The notes: a model not told the origin generated them from the letters alone. 64,000 nucleotides of DNA from Paramyrothecium sp. XJ0827 (GCA_020881915.1 JAJFPB010000002.1:5777001-5841000), one strand, 5' to 3'. Shown: positions 1-11,898, counted from the stretch's first letter. Translations and numbers: made by a program.

Positions 1-1417
1 TGCGTCTCCACCTGAAGAGTCAACCACCAAGTACCAACCGTACAAGGCGCCTGTGATGCAGGCGTGGTTGGGATAAATCCGAACGCTTTGGCCGGCTTGA
101 AATGGAATGGGAGCGAGCTGGCCTTGATCTCCAGCAACACCTCCTAGGTCTTCGGGACTTTGCCATGAGACGATGCTGTGCTCTTGGCTAATACGGCTAA
201 CAATCAATCGTCGCTCTGGTTCCGATTCGGCAGAGTAGTCATTGCGATCCACAATACCCCATCCTTTGTAAGAGACGCATGGCTCCCGCCCGAGGCCCAG
301 AACCCCTACAGCGATAAGTGCTTCAGGCTGCTGCCGCTCACCGCTGTTGTAGACGCTGCAAACCTCAGCCATGACCGAGATGGCGATTTCCTCTTCGTAG
401 TCGCCCAGGCGGACCCGCGACTTGGTGGAGAGCTGCTGGACGTCGAGGATCGAGTAAACACCGGCGTGCAGCTCAAGCCTGGTTCGAAAGCCATGCGGCC
501 TCTCCGTCATGACTTTGTGCATGGTCTTCCTCAAGGCCTCCGCATCATCCGAGAGGGCGCCGTCGACGCCGACCAAATTCTCAACTGCTGTTACCTGCGG
601 CGACGCCCCGACACTAACAGTGATTTCCTTTTCGCTGGAGAAGTGATGGGAATTCTTGTGCAGGGCGTCGAGGCAGCCATAGATCTCTCCCTCTAGATTA
701 GCCATAGCCTTTTTCGGCGTGGAATCGTTGTAGCTCAGACTGCTGTGCGAGTACAGCCCGATGAAGTACGCCTTGCCTTCGTTCTCAAGCGCCATGACCT
801 TGGCGATCAAGTCGTCCTTGTTGAGCCCGGCGGGAGGAAGGCCTGCGCGATGGTAGCCCGTGTCCACTTTCAGGTATACGCCAGCTGGGAACCCTGCTAC
901 GTCGGCATAGCGGGCGACGTGGTCCAGCTGCGACGCCTCATCGATCATGACAGCAATGCTGCGCTCGCCCAGCTGATGGCCTAGAGCAGCTAGGCGTTCG
1001 ACTTGAGAAGGAGGAAGTGGAATCCCGTAGAGTACGTTGACGTTTCGGCGGCTGTCCCGGAGCTCTTGAAGCACAGGCAATAGGAACTCGAGCTCGGCGA
1101 TAGTTGACACGACCAATTTGACATCTTCATTCGAGTCGCCAGCCTGCAGGCGGGTCCCTTCCCGCGTCTATACAGACAGTCTATCAGTGCGCTTCCTCGA
1201 ATGTGATTGCGGGAGAGCGGCGTACCTTGTGAGTCTTGACGTGGGCACGAAAGTCGACACCCAACGAGTTCACGGCACTGCGCAGCGATTGGCAGTGACG
1301 CTGCACCTTGGCCTTGTCGAGGACCACAGCAGGTTTGGGCACCTGCGAAATATCCCGGCCGACATAGAATTTGCGCAAATCATCGACGCTGGGCAGAAGT
1401 CTCTGTGGCACAGCCAT
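1..1417 (-). CDS. D-serine dehydratase-like PLP enzyme (3' end outside window)
   Basis: Exons run 1417-1226 and 1167-1 on the minus strand; a 58-nt intron at 1168-1225 keeps frame, and the gene continues past the window edge, so its C-terminus is missing. The protein matches the fold-type III (alanine-racemase N-domain) D-serine dehydratase/D-threonine aldolase family. The PLP lysine is K64 in the motif RAHVKTHK. The far C-terminal motif NHACITGALYGWY carries the His-x-Cys pair that binds zinc in eukaryotic D-serine dehydratases. Family members deaminate D-serine to pyruvate and ammonia, or cleave beta-hydroxy D-amino acids; the exact substrate cannot be read here. It lies 1.1 kb from the divergent O-methyltransferase gene, so it could be a cluster member or simply the border gene. 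No broken frame was seen. Confidence 0.85.
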
Positions 1418-1773
1418 GGCCGGAGAAATCGGGAAGAGAGAGGGATATGCTGGATGACGAGGGAATCACGAAAGATATTTGTCGGTCCACGTTGTGAGGG
1501 ATAGAGGACGTGTCGCGTCTTACTTATGTGATCAAATAAACTGGCCAATTGCGCGGAAGAAGGCGACAAAGCTCAAGATTCGACTTCGCCAGGTTGTGGT
1601 CGGCCTGGCCCTTATAAGCTGGTTGGACAACTGGAGATTTGCGATGACCGGTTGCGACTCCAAGGCCGACAAGCCGGCACCGCATCATAGGCGCTAAACT
1701 GAAAGAAGTGCGCCGGAGCGACGAGCGAATCATGAGACGCCATGATTCTCCATCGGAGCTCGTACTAGTTGTC

Positions 1774-1815
1774 CTTGTGGGACCGCACCGTGTACGCTAT
1801 GATAGAGTCGCAGGT
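1774..1815. repeat. Dispersed repeat R2, copy 1
   Basis: About 42 bp beginning cttgtgggaccgcaccgtgt and ending gagtcgcaggt is repeated with a few substitutions and a small insertion at 22482-22526. The two copies sit on the two sides of the peptide-cluster region. It is probably a mobile-element remnant, but no terminal structure was found. Confidence 0.6.
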
Positions 1816-2045
1816 CTAAGTCAAGAAGGGGGGGGCTGACATCCCCTAGAAGCTGCCATCCGTAGTCATTTTCAGCTTTACTGCTAAATTTTGAAGCTAT
1901 AGGGTAAGCCAATAACATGAGCTGACAATTGACGGGGGATGGCAGATTCTAGCGAATGTCAGCTTCCCCTCCTCTTGACTTAACAAGGTCGTCAGACATC
2001 CATCTTCGGAGATTCGTCAAGGGATCTGTTAAACCAAACGCCAAG

Positions 2046-2202
2046 TTAGCATAAAGCGGCCCAACGGCCCAAAAGGCAGGCTCAAGCCCCGAGTGTGTTT
2101 AGCACACTCTAAGCAGATGAAACGACCCTCGGAAAGCCGGGTGGGAGGGAGGGAAAAACAAGGATCTCACAGAAGACATACAAGGCATTCATGCGGTTCA
2201 AC
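2046..2202. repeat. Dispersed repeat R1, copy A
   Basis: This starts ttagcataaagcggccca and contains tttagcacactctaagcag, then ccctcggaaagccggg, and ends gcggttcaac. The same ordered blocks recur at 7374-7517 and, more weakly, at 17001-17121. All three copies lie between genes of the putative peptide cluster. It could be a decayed MITE or solo-LTR type element, or a shared regulatory block. Confidence 0.65.
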
Positions 2203-2312
2203 GGGTCTCGTGCGGGGCGTGCAGCATAACACTGAACTGGCTTTTGGACCCCTGCTTGCACTGCACCAATAAGCTAGTTTAGTTGGGGAAGGCCCCCTAA
2301 GCAGTAATGGTC

Positions 2313-2324
2313 GCTATATAAGGT
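2313..2324 (+). promoter_or_regulatory. TATA-like box of O-methyltransferase 1
   Basis: The sequence gctatataaggt lies about 225 bp upstream of the start codon at 2547, followed by a pyrimidine-rich tract (cttccctccctgtctccccc). This is a common core-promoter layout in filamentous fungi. The function is inferred from sequence alone. Confidence 0.4.
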
Positions 2325-2546
2325 ATTCACCAGGCTGGCTTGGACCTGTCTTCCCTCCCTGTCTCCCCCTAACACGGAGATCATTAACAAGAGTGTATTG
2401 GTAACAAGACGACCAAGTCGACCACTCCAAGACTGCAAATAATCCCCTGAAGCCTTGCCGATATTTCATCCACGCCTATTGTAACTCCTTCTGCCCCATA
2501 GCCAAGTCGCTCAATTCGACCCTGCAGGTCGCTCACTGTCAAAGAC

Positions 2547-3984
2547 ATGGGTTCCCACGTCGTCGGAACCGTGGAGGGCTACATCGAGGAGCTGCGCAGA
2601 CTGCAATCGCAGGGGGACCTGGAAAGTGACACGAAGGCCAGGCAAAACGCCCTTGCCGTGGCTCGAAAACTGACTAGAAGCCTGGAACAACCGGAATACA
2701 TTGCAGGGGAGATGATCTTCGCGGTACGGCCCGTTCCAGACTTAGATATCCCTCTCAACTCGAGTCTTGCCTTGCTAACTTGTCTGGCGTCAGCAATTCG
2801 TACCAACGGCTGCACGGATAGCCGTGGAGATGAACATCTTCACACACATGGTCGAGAAACAGGGTCCAATCACGTCACAAGAATTGGCGTCGCTCTGTCC
2901 GGGAGAGGAGCAGCTCATCGGTGCGCAACCCGTCACGTCGATCGCCGGGGTAAGAAATTCAGGAGTAAGCTGACCCCTTTTAGTCCGAATTCTTCGCGTG
3001 CTGTCGTCGTCGGGTATTGTGGACGAAGTTGGCGAAAGGACATGGGAAGCGTCGCCCGTCACGGCAGCTATGGCCACGGAGGGCATTGCAGCAGGCTACA
3101 GAATGGTGTTGGTATCCCTACGACCTTCCATGTTTGACTTGCTCTTCATTCCCATGCTAATGATCTGACAGAGGAGAGATGGTAATGGCTGCCGCACAAA
3201 TGGGCCCCAGGTACCTTAAAGAAGTCGGCTATGTAGCTCCAACCGACCCGAATGACGGCTTCATGCAGTACGCGTTCCAGACGAAACTATCGAGCTTCGA
3301 CCTCATCGCGTCTAAGCCAAGCGTTTTCAAGGACTTCAACACCTTCATGGGCCGCAAGGTTGGCGCAAAGACAAAGTGGCTCGACTGGTACCCCGTCCAA
3401 GAGCGGGTGATCAAGGACGCGAGACAAGACACCCCCTTGCTTGTGGACGTCGGAGGCGGGAACGGCCATGACGTGATTTGGTTCCAGGAGCTCTACCCAG
3501 ATGCTGGACAGCTCATTCTGCAAGACCAGGCGTCCGTCATTGCCAGTCTCCAGAACCTGCCTGCGGGCATTGATAAAATGGCTTATGACTTTTTCACCCC
3601 GCAGCCAGTCAAAGGTGAGTCGAGCAAGGGGAGATTTCATGACTTCTCCTAACATCTGCTATAGGCGCCCGGGTGTACTACTTCCACCACATCTTCCATG
3701 ACTGGTCCGACCACAAGTCGCTTGAGATCCTCGAGCAAGTCGTGGCCGCGATGACGCCGGGCTACTCGAAGCTACTGATTCACGATATTATTGTGCCCGA
3801 GGTCGGCGCTCTGCAGTATCATGCGGCTCTCGACATGACTATGATGTGCTTCAATGGCGGCATGGAGCGCACAGCGAGCCAGTGGCGCAAACTTCTCGGG
3901 AAAGCCGGCTTGGATGTTCTGGAGATCTGGCCTGCGCCGGAGGATGGCGCCGGCGGGATGGTGGAGGCAATGTTGATGAAATGA
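2547..3984 (+). CDS. COMT-type O-methyltransferase 1
   Basis: The spliced model is 2547-2723, 2794-2920, 2984-3107, 3172-3614 and 3665-3984, giving 396 aa in one frame. It is an SAM-dependent O-methyltransferase of the plant-COMT/sterigmatocystin-OMT type (Methyltransf_2). The N-terminal part carries a winged-helix dimerisation region (VPTAARIAVEMNIFTHMVE). The SAM-binding motif LVDVGGGNGHD lies near residue 240, and the catalytic-base region reads FHHIFHDWSD. It is a close paralogue of the gene at 8658-10298: exons 2, 3 and 5 have exactly matching lengths (127, 124 and 320 nt), but this copy lacks one intron. The likely role is methylation of a hydroxyl on the cluster product, for example a tyrosine phenol; that part is inference. 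Confidence 0.9.
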
Positions 3985-5451
3985 AATGGATAAATATAGG
4001 GTGCCAGTTGCCAGACAGCACATATTCATTGTTAAAAAAGAAATTCATGACTCGCAAATTTTTATCACTGCATATGCCTTCATCTATACTCGAGCTTCAC
4101 CGTCACATTCGGGGAAGTAAATGCCGTCAACCCTTGGGCATGCCATGCCCAGATTTTCTTGTGCTCTTCTGTTAATATTGAAAACTTTAGAGGCCGTAGC
4201 CATTTACAGAACTTATCTAAGTTGTACTTTCACCAATTAATCGGTTTCTAGTAAAGGGACCTGAAGCCATTATACGAACGACTTTTGGGATTACTTTACC
4301 AACTCCCCTCTTTGTACGCTATTTTATCAAATTTCCCCTCCAGAAAAAAGGAGAAATCGCTCTATCTGCCGGCCTCTGTCCTCAGAATTATAGTGACAAC
4401 GCCATCGGCCACTAACCAGGTAGGAATAGTAAATAATCTCAGGATCAGCTTCTCCCTCTCATGAAGCTACCCGGTACACATCCGTCACACAGTCACACTA
4501 AATCAGGGAGAGCAGTTCACGCCAGGAACTATCGGTTGTGTTGCACCTGGACGGTAGCATTGCTGCAAGGACGACGGCCGATCCGTCAGGGTTGCTGCGC
4601 TAATAATAAAACAGCGTCCTGCGAAAAGGAGCAAACACTCATCCACATGGAGCTCGAAGGATCGAACGGGCAATTGATTGTTCCTTTCGGCAAGCCTCAG
4701 CCATGGGTAGAATTTGATGGGACATTCCTTCTAGGCCACACTGGTCGAAGATCCACGCAGCCCACCGCTATAATGTGTCGAGCGAAGGCTTTGCCGGGTG
4801 GGTGCAGGAACGCCCGCAGTTTTTAGGAAGTCAGGGAGAGCGTCGCATCCTCTAATAGGTATCTTCACATGTACGCATTTCAAGATCATGCACGAGAACA
4901 GGAATACCAATGCGGCTACTCAGCCCCATGGTGACATCGAAATGAATTCGATGCTTGCTTCCAATCGGTTTAGGCGAGCCGTTGTGGGCATCATTTCTTC
5001 AAAGCGAAGCTTGGCGTTTTTTTCCGGACTTCCATGGACAAGATTTGCGACGACAACTCTGTTGTCTCGCCTACGAGCCGGTAGGCGATACCTCATTTGA
5101 CAGTCAGTCTAAGCCATTGGGGGTGAACAAGAGAGATGCGCAACACCGTAGGACAACTCCAGATGCCAGCGAATCTGAGGCCAACATGAATCTACAGGAG
5201 CATGCATCCACGCTTGTCTTTTGTGAAATGACGGAAATGTACTCTCATGCGTGTCCAGAAGACACAATCCAGACCACGAGCTTGCTTCCTTATGCGTCGC
5301 CAACAGCATGCTCAGTGGTTTCATCTCGCAAGGGGAATCTGTCCAAATGGCAGTCGCATCTCCTTGTGAACGAGATTTGCCCCAATGCATCTTGTACGTC
5401 TACGAGCATAAGACCCGAAATTTGTGTCCCATCTCTGTTTATGATATCTTA
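3985..5451. other. Gene-free region between O-methyltransferase 1 and the MFS gene
   Basis: This 1.5-kb stretch is AT-rich just after the methyltransferase gene. A 206-codon open frame at 4955-5575 (plus) overlaps the end of the transporter gene on the other strand and shows no recognisable motif, so I did not call it. It could hold decayed coding sequence. Confidence 0.5.
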
Positions 5452-7099
5452 TCAAAGCGCCTTGGTCCATTGCCTGCCCACCTTGGCCAATCGAGTCGCC
5501 GTCAAGACAACCGTCGATGCTATCAACAATGCGCCGGAAAACTGGACATTGAATAATCAGTTCCATCGAACATAGAAAGGCAGCATCCAACGTCTGCATT
5601 TGAGGTTGCGGCAGAGAGGGAAACACTTACAGCAACCAGTCCAACCCAATTCTCGGAGTCACCGACAATAGCACCCGCAATTGGATAACTTACCAGAGCG
5701 CCGATACCTACAATAAATAAGGTCATGCCAATTCGTGTGCCAATCTTGCTTTTGTCATCGGACACGTTGGCGATGCTCGCCACTGGGAGCCCCATAAAGG
5801 TACCAGACGCCACGCCAAAGAGGAGCGCAAAGACGACGACGCCCGCCGCCGTTCGTATGGCCAACAGGCAAAAGGTCAGGATAACAGCAGTCAGGGTCAT
5901 GGCCGTCTGCATATTGATCGAGCCTGTCTTATCCGCAAAGTAGCCCAGCACGAGACGCCCCACCAACGACCCGGCATTGAGGATGATGAGGATGTTGTCC
6001 GCGAGCGTGTCTGACACGGTCGTGCGGGCCTCTGCATATAGCTGGATGTAGGTGATGATGGAGTACAGGCCCATGAAGCCGAGGCACAGGCCCAGGTTCA
6101 GCATCATGAATGGCACATCAGCGAGGGACCTCCAATCGACTATCTGGACGGGCGCCTTGGGTGCGGTTTTCGACCTCATCGCTAGAATGGGCAGCGACGT
6201 GACGAGAATGACGAACCCAATGACACGCGTCGTCCAGGCAAAGCCGATGCGAGGCTCCAGCTGCGTGAAGATGGCAGGGTATATGACGCCACCTAAGGGA
6301 CTAGACGTTAGCTGCCGATCTCAAACAGCTACAGGGCCGTCTTGGCGATTAGGCCGGGGCATTGGGGAGGGGGCATCCGGCACCACCAGTAGCCTTGGCC
6401 CAACTGTAAAACACTTACCAAGAGCGCTCCCCATGGACGAGACGCTTATCGCCAAGCCCAGGTTTCGGTCAAAATACTGGGAGACGACGGCCGGCGCCGG
6501 CAAGAATAGACAGCCGACGCCGAGGCCGATGATAACACCCTGGGTGAGCAGGATCTGGTAGAAGCGATGGGCGCTGCCGACGAGGAAGCTGCCGACGAGC
6601 ATGAGGCCCGAGCCGGTGTAGAGCAGGGACTTGCAGAATCCAAGGTCGAACAAGGGGCCGACGAAGATGGAGGCGACGAACAGCAGGCAGCTCTGGGTGG
6701 AGCCGATCCACGCGATGCTGGCGGACGGCTGTGCCTGTAAGAGATCGACCTCGTAGAAGGTCTGGAAGACGCCCCAGGCGTTCATGAGGCCCCTTGACGG
6801 CGCAGGTGTCAGTCAGTCGACAGGGTGGCCTGGCCCGGCTTGCGGGCGTGGAGTTTGGAGGATTTCGGGGCTTGGGGCCGCAGCTTTCTGCTCGGTTCTA
6901 CTCACCAGGTATTGAGGTAGACGCAAAACGCGCCCAAGACCTGGAGCCAAGCACGGAGCCCCTCTCGGGAACCCGGGCCTGGGACGGGCTGCTCTTCTTC
7001 TCCTCCCGGGTATTCAGGAGGCGGTTCGGCCGAGGCGGGCAAGGGCTTCTCCGAAACGGCCTTGTCGTGGGCTGCTGCTGCGTCGCTTGAGTCGGCCAT
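5452..7099 (-). CDS. MFS transporter, monocarboxylate-porter (MCT) type
   Basis: Minus-strand exons are 7099-6906, 6792-6419, 6292-5631 and 5541-5452, giving 439 aa. A hydrophilic acidic N-terminus is followed by RAWLQVLGAFCVYLNTWG, the usual first helix of fungal MCT-like carriers, and about twelve membrane segments. The loop between helices 2 and 3 and the GVGCLFLPAPAVVSQYFDR segment fit the family. The last exon is short; the 89-nt intron before it restores a normal final helix (FSGALLIASTVVLTATRLAK), whereas reading through gives an unrelated tail. It lies between the two O-methyltransferase genes. Export of the cluster product, or uptake of a precursor, is a reasonable guess; the substrate is unknown. 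Confidence 0.88.
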
Positions 7100-7373
7100 G
7101 GCTGCGAAACGGGAGATGCTGGGCTAGCAAGATGCAACGGGAAAAGCATGAGGGTGCAGCAAATCGTTGGACCAAGACAAAGAAAATCATGAGTCCGAAC
7201 GCAAACCGTTGGTTCAAAGAGACGCTGACCAACAATGCCGTATTAGGAAGGCCCCAGCAGCAGAAATTTAGCATTGGGCTCGTGTACGCATTTTACATCT
7301 AATACAGCAGGCCATAGCGGGCCATAGGGCTTAATTCTACAGCGGTCTGTAGTAGCTACGACCGAAGGTTGGA

Positions 7374-7517
7374 TTAGCATAAAGCGGCCCAAAGGCAGAA
7401 ACAAACCGCGGATGTATTTAGTACACTCTAAGCAGATAAAGTGACCCTCGGAAAGCCGGGCGGGGCAGCAAAGCACTGACCTTGCTGGGTTACATACAAG
7501 AAAATATGCGGTTCAAC
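7374..7517. repeat. Dispersed repeat R1, copy B
   Basis: It shares ttagcataaagcggccca, gtacactctaagcagat, gaccctcggaaagccggg and atgcggttcaac in the same order as copy A at 2046-2202. It lies about 275 bp upstream of the MFS transporter start. Confidence 0.65.
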
Positions 7518-7532
7518 AGTATCCGCAGTCAA

Positions 7533-7810
7533 GTCCCTCTTGGCGTCAGGACGGATTGGATTTGATCAATCTGATCAGGGGGTAAATCCTTCGTTCCGGC
7601 CGCTCCCGCTGTACTACACCCATCTAGTACGGCCGGAAAGTCTCCTTTCATTTTTTTCAAAGTTGTTACAGTAGTAAAGTCCCTCGTAGCGACGGGACGG
7701 ATTGGATTCGATCCACCTGATCAGGGCGGAATTCCTTCGTTCCGGCCGCTCCCGCTGCGCCGCCCCGCTGTGCGGCCCCCACCTGCCACGGCCGGAAAGA
7801 TCCCCGGAGC
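7533..7810. repeat. Diverged tandem duplication, two copies, period about 146 bp
   Basis: Copy 1 (7533-7678) and copy 2 (7679-about 7810) share gacggattggatt, tgatcaggg and cttcgttccggccgctcccg in the same order and end in cggccggaaag. Many differences are C in copy 2 against T in copy 1 (for example gattcgat versus gatttgat), and copy 1 is the more AT-rich. This is compatible with mild repeat-induced point mutation followed by drift. Confidence 0.7.
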
Positions 7811-8576
7811 GTTACAATGTCGCGCCACACGAAATTGTCCGCCTTGGCCTTTCACAGGTCCACAATGTCTCAAGGCGTCTGGAAACCATTGTCTCCACGA
7901 TTCAACTCCGTGGGGTCGACATCTTGGAAAATCGTACCCCAAAGACTCAAGCCTCCAAACCCGCCTGCTTGCCAGCCCCTTCTTGACACCTCTCAAACAT
8001 CGGACTTGACCGTTCTCACCTCGCACTATCTGCCGAATGTACCCCTTTTGTGACAGGTCTTGCCTGTACTGGGCTCTTGATCGGCACGGGATTATAATTT
8101 GCTGCAATGCAAACCCAGGTCTCGAATCCTCTTTGCTATCTTCCCCTCCCAACCGATCAGTGTCTATCTATAGTAGGCTGCCATGTTGCGGTGATAGGCT
8201 ATACGGCGTACTTGCAGTTATAATTCCGCCGTAGCGCCGATGAAAATCAGTCCACTTCCCCCCTGCTTGTGCCGCATGCGCGAGCTCCTTCAGCATGGGG
8301 GTCCTCGGACGATCGACGAGCTTGATTCGCGCGGGCCCCACCCGGCTCGCACCGGGGGCGTACGGGGCCTGTCGTTGAAAAGCTCCCATGTCCTCGAATT
8401 CCAAAACGTGCATCTGACATGGGTGACGTTCACCAGTGTACAGGGATGACAAGTACCGCCGGAAGTACCTCGATGGCGTGGGTACATGCACGGCACATGT
8501 CGAGAGAGAGGGAATCCTGTTGGTTCGAAAACCGGCCTGCAGCGTTGCTTCGTCGCAATTGTTGGTTCAAGATAAT

Positions 8577-8632
8577 GTATGTATGTGCATGTGCATGTGC
8601 ATGTGCGTCTGTGGGTGTATATGTGGGTGGTA
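8577..8632. repeat. Microsatellite (tgcatg/tgtatg type)
   Basis: The run atgtatgtatgtgcatgtgc continues as repeated gtgcat hexamers and then gtgggtgtatatgtgggtgg. It lies just beyond the 3' end of O-methyltransferase 2. Confidence 0.8.
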
Positions 8633-8657
8633 CAGCTAGCTGCTAAGGTATCTATTC

Positions 8658-10298
8658 TTACGCCGGGAGAATGGCTTCGACAACGCCGCCAGCACCCTCC
8701 TCGGGAGGCGGCCACACCTTGATAACCTCGAGGCCAACCTCAGCCAGCAGCTCCTTCCATTGGCGGGCCGTCCGCTCCATGCCGGCATTGAAACACATCA
8801 TCGTCATGTCAAGCATGGCAATGTAGGCGGATGCCTGGGTTTCCGGGACAATCATCTCGTGGATGTACAGCTTGGAGTAGCCGGGCTTCATGGCCGCGAC
8901 GACGTTCTTCAGAATCTCGACGCTCTTGTAGTTGGACCAGTCGTGGAGAATGTGGTGGTAGAAGTAGGCGCGTGCACCTGCGCGAGCGGACCGTTAGCAC
9001 GTGGAGCAAAGCGAGACGAGCGCCATGGAAATCGTGGCGTGCGGGTTGCCCAGCTCTTACCTTTAATGGGCTGCTCGGTAAAGAAGTCGTACGGCATCTA
9101 TGCAGAAAAGGCGGGTCAGCAACGTGCGCTTTAGGTGGGCAACTTCTGCAAGGGGAAGAAACCGAGCGATCGTCAAAGGTCCAGAAAAGTGTAGACAAAT
9201 GCAGCGCGGCTCGGTTCCCTTTCCTTGCTAGACGTCGCTCCTTTCTGTTGCGCGCATCACCCGCGCAACTTCTCAACTTACAGCTTCAACGCCCTCGGGC
9301 AGCTCGAACTTGTTCTCGAGCACGCTGGGGAGATCCTGGAGGACAATCTTGCCCGGAGCCGAGAGCTTGTTGTGCAGAGCAATGACGTCGTGGCCACGAC
9401 CGCCGCCAATGTCGACGAGGAGCGTCGCGTCCTCGGCCGTGGAGGCGCCCTCAAGCAGGCCCTCCTGGAAGGGATACCAGTCGACCCAGGTCTGCCTGGC
9501 GCCCATCGAGTTGCCCATGAAGGCGTTGAAGTCCTTGGCGACCTGCGGCATTGAGTGGAACAGCTCGAAGCTGGATAGCTTCGTCTGGAAGGCGTACTGC
9601 ATGAAGCCGTCGTTGGGGTTGGTCGGGCACTTGTACCCGGTCTCCTTGAGGTATTTGCCGGCCTTGATGGCCGCGCCCATGACCATGTCTTCGCTGTAAT
9701 TGTGTTAGTCGTTTCTGGTGCGATTGAACTTGGTCCTCATCATGACTAACATCATGCGGAAGCCGGCCGAGACACCTTCGTGGGCCATGGCGTGGGTGAC
9801 GGGCGTCGCGAGCCATGTCCGCTCGCCAACGTCGCCGACAAGCCCGACACCGGCGAGCGCCCTCAAAAGTCGAGCTATCATGCCGCTGTTAGCCAGAACA
9901 ACCTTCTGTTCACCACCGAGGCATGCAGGGACGCACTGATGAGAAGCTCCTCGCCGCCAGACTTCTCGGCCAGCTCGTCGGACGTTATCGGACCGCCATG
10001 CTCGACCATGAGCTCAAACAGGTGCAGGTCGACCGATATCCGCGCGGCGATGGGGATGAACGGCTATCGCCCGTGTTAGCGCAACGCGAATACGTTTGGG
10101 TTCCTGCATGTTTTGAGTGCGCACCGAGAAGATGAGCTCGGCGGCGACATCCTCGGGACGCTGCAGGCTGCCGGTGAGCTGCCTGGCCTTTTGCAGCGCC
10201 GCGGCCCGAACGGTCTCGTCGGTGCCGTTGGCGAGGCGCTCCTTGAGGGCATCGAGCTCTCCGATGAGCGCGACTGCGCCGGCCTGATCAGCTGCCAT
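8658..10298 (-). CDS. COMT-type O-methyltransferase 2
   Basis: Minus-strand exons are 10298-10125, 10063-9937, 9874-9751, 9693-9282, 9097-9061 and 8977-8658, giving 397 aa. All five introns are GT-AG and the phases close. It has the same architecture as O-methyltransferase 1: a winged-helix N-domain (IPIAARISVDLHLFELMVE), the SAM motif LLVDIGGGRGHD and the catalytic region YHHILHDWSN. Exons 2, 3 and 6 match the paralogue's lengths; the extra intron at 9098-9281 splits a block that is fused in the paralogue. The two probably arose by duplication and now act on different sites or substrates. The gene is transcribed convergently towards the MFS/OMT1 side of the locus. Confidence 0.9.
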
Positions 10299-11898
10299 GT
10301 TTGCTACAGGTTAATTGTTCTGGTCGGATGTTTCCGTGCTGAAAGTAAAGTAAATAAGACAACGACTAATGTATGGCGCAATGTCAAGGCAGGCAGGCAG
10401 TGAGTGTTGCGCTGCAGGCTTGCTTCGGGCTGGTTATGTACGATGTCTGCGGGATGCAGTCGCGCTGCGGGGTTCAGGTCAATCCATGGCCAGCATCCCA
10501 TTCATCCCACGCGAACCAGGCGGATCAATGGGGTGAATAGGGCATGTGGCCCCCTTGCATGTGGCTTCGTTAGTTTCAGCCCGCGGAGGAATCAACAGGG
10601 GCCGCATGGACATGGAGGGCTGGCAGGCCTTGCCTACGAGTGTGGTGGTGTCGTGCGCCTCCCTCATTGAGGGTGAAGATGAATTTCGACCGGTGTTGGG
10701 TGTGTCTACAGAGTCATGTTGCGCCGATTTGATACGTTGGAAGGCTGGCGTTTCTTGACCAGTACTCTGTAAGAGGGCGTCATGGCGACAACATTGGTAT
10801 GTAAGCATGATACATCATCATAGATGGGCCGAACGGGGAAGGCAATGTGAAGCAACTGCAGGGTGCAAAGCAGGGCCATTGTTGGTTGACTGCTAACCGG
10901 CTACGCACAGACAGGTCAACCCTACTCATGGCGAAATAAACAACGCAGAAGCGTGGCTTACAGAGGCACTGAAGCCATGCTGTGGTAATATTGAATTCGA
11001 CGCCTTAGGGACCTGCGATGAATGGTAAGGACTCTCTCAACCTCGAATAGGCTATCCAATAGGCTACAGAGTCGAGTGTGTCGTGTGTCCGGGGGTTCGA
11101 AGCCAAGAAAAACTTGGTGCTTGGCCTCGATTTGGCTGTCAAGCGAGCGTGGCGTGCCTCTCCCGGTTCCCCCGGATGCAACCTCGCAGGTTGCATTTTG
11201 GTTATCGCAAAAAGGGGGACCAACCAGACTCCCAAATCATTCAATTCCCCTGCCACCCTCTTCCAACGTACGGTGCATGTACCCCTAGGAAAGGAGTACT
11301 TACAGGCTACCTACGGCAGCTCGAATCACTTTGGTTGCACAGACCAGGGTGGGAGAGCAGAAGCCTGCATGACAGGCCGTTATTCCCGTGCCAGGGGACT
11401 TTTGTCTCTGTGCGCAACTCCAGATGCAAATCCTGATGCAACAGGAACAACAGGAGCAAGGTGCAGGCATGGATGGGGAGCGGACATGGACGGGGAGCGG
11501 AATTGGACTGGACTGCAAGGTCTGGCTGCAAGGTCTGACTGCAAGGTCTGACTGCAAGGTGGGATTTTGCCTCCCCCTTCCTCTGGACAGGCCAAGCGCA
11601 AGCATACGATTCCTGAAGCTTCACAACGCGGTTCGATGCAACATACGGATGACAAAGGGCAGTTTCTCGCATCGAGTCGCGTTGTGAAAAGAGAGGCTTA
11701 GTTCCACCTAGATCAACTCGTCGTCGTCGACATGCTCTGCACCGCGTCGTAAAAAGTAGTCGAACCTCGATCACAAAGAGTGTCCAAACAGTCCTTTCCG
11801 GCACAAAAGTCCTCCCTCTGTTCGGCGCAAATCACTTGTCCATTCCCTTCACCATTGTTCCTTTCAACAGTCGTCTCTAACCGCACAAGTCCTTCGCA
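10299..11898. other. Intergenic region with a minisatellite
   Basis: This 1.6-kb stretch separates the divergent O-methyltransferase 2 and SAT4-type genes. A short minisatellite lies at 11472-11560. Open frames are short, overlapping and motif-free. Confidence 0.55.
11472..11560. repeat. Minisatellite, 13-bp unit plus a related 5' block
   Basis: The unit ctgcaaggtctga occurs about 3.6 times (from 11512), preceded by a twofold gatggggagcgga-like block. It lies about 340 bp upstream of the SAT4-type gene. Confidence 0.8.

Larger units (their letters stand above)
1418..2546. other. Intergenic region with two repeat copies, upstream of O-methyltransferase 1
   Basis: No convincing gene. It holds a short dispersed repeat at 1774-1815 (second copy at 22482-22526), copy A of a longer dispersed repeat at 2046-2202, and the O-methyltransferase promoter with its TATA-like box. 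Small open frames here have no family features. Confidence 0.6.
7100..8657. other. Repeat-rich intergenic region
   Basis: It contains R1 copy B, a 146-bp tandem duplication (7533-7810) and a TG/CATG microsatellite (8577-8632). Several open frames of 60-140 codons overlap each other on both strands without motifs and are treated as chance. Confidence 0.55.

Noticed and set aside
178..696. 172-codon plus-strand open frame
   Set aside because: It lies antisense to the well-supported D-serine dehydratase-like exon and has no motif; it is a shadow of GC-rich coding DNA.
4955..5575. 206-codon plus-strand frame before the MFS gene
   Set aside because: No recognisable domain, overlaps the last exon of the transporter on the other strand, and composition is not convincingly coding.
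5321..5593. Alternative last exon of the MFS transporter through a 37-nt intron
   Set aside because: The intron would be shorter than usual and the tail does not look like a membrane helix; the 89-nt intron gives a proper final helix ending at 5452.
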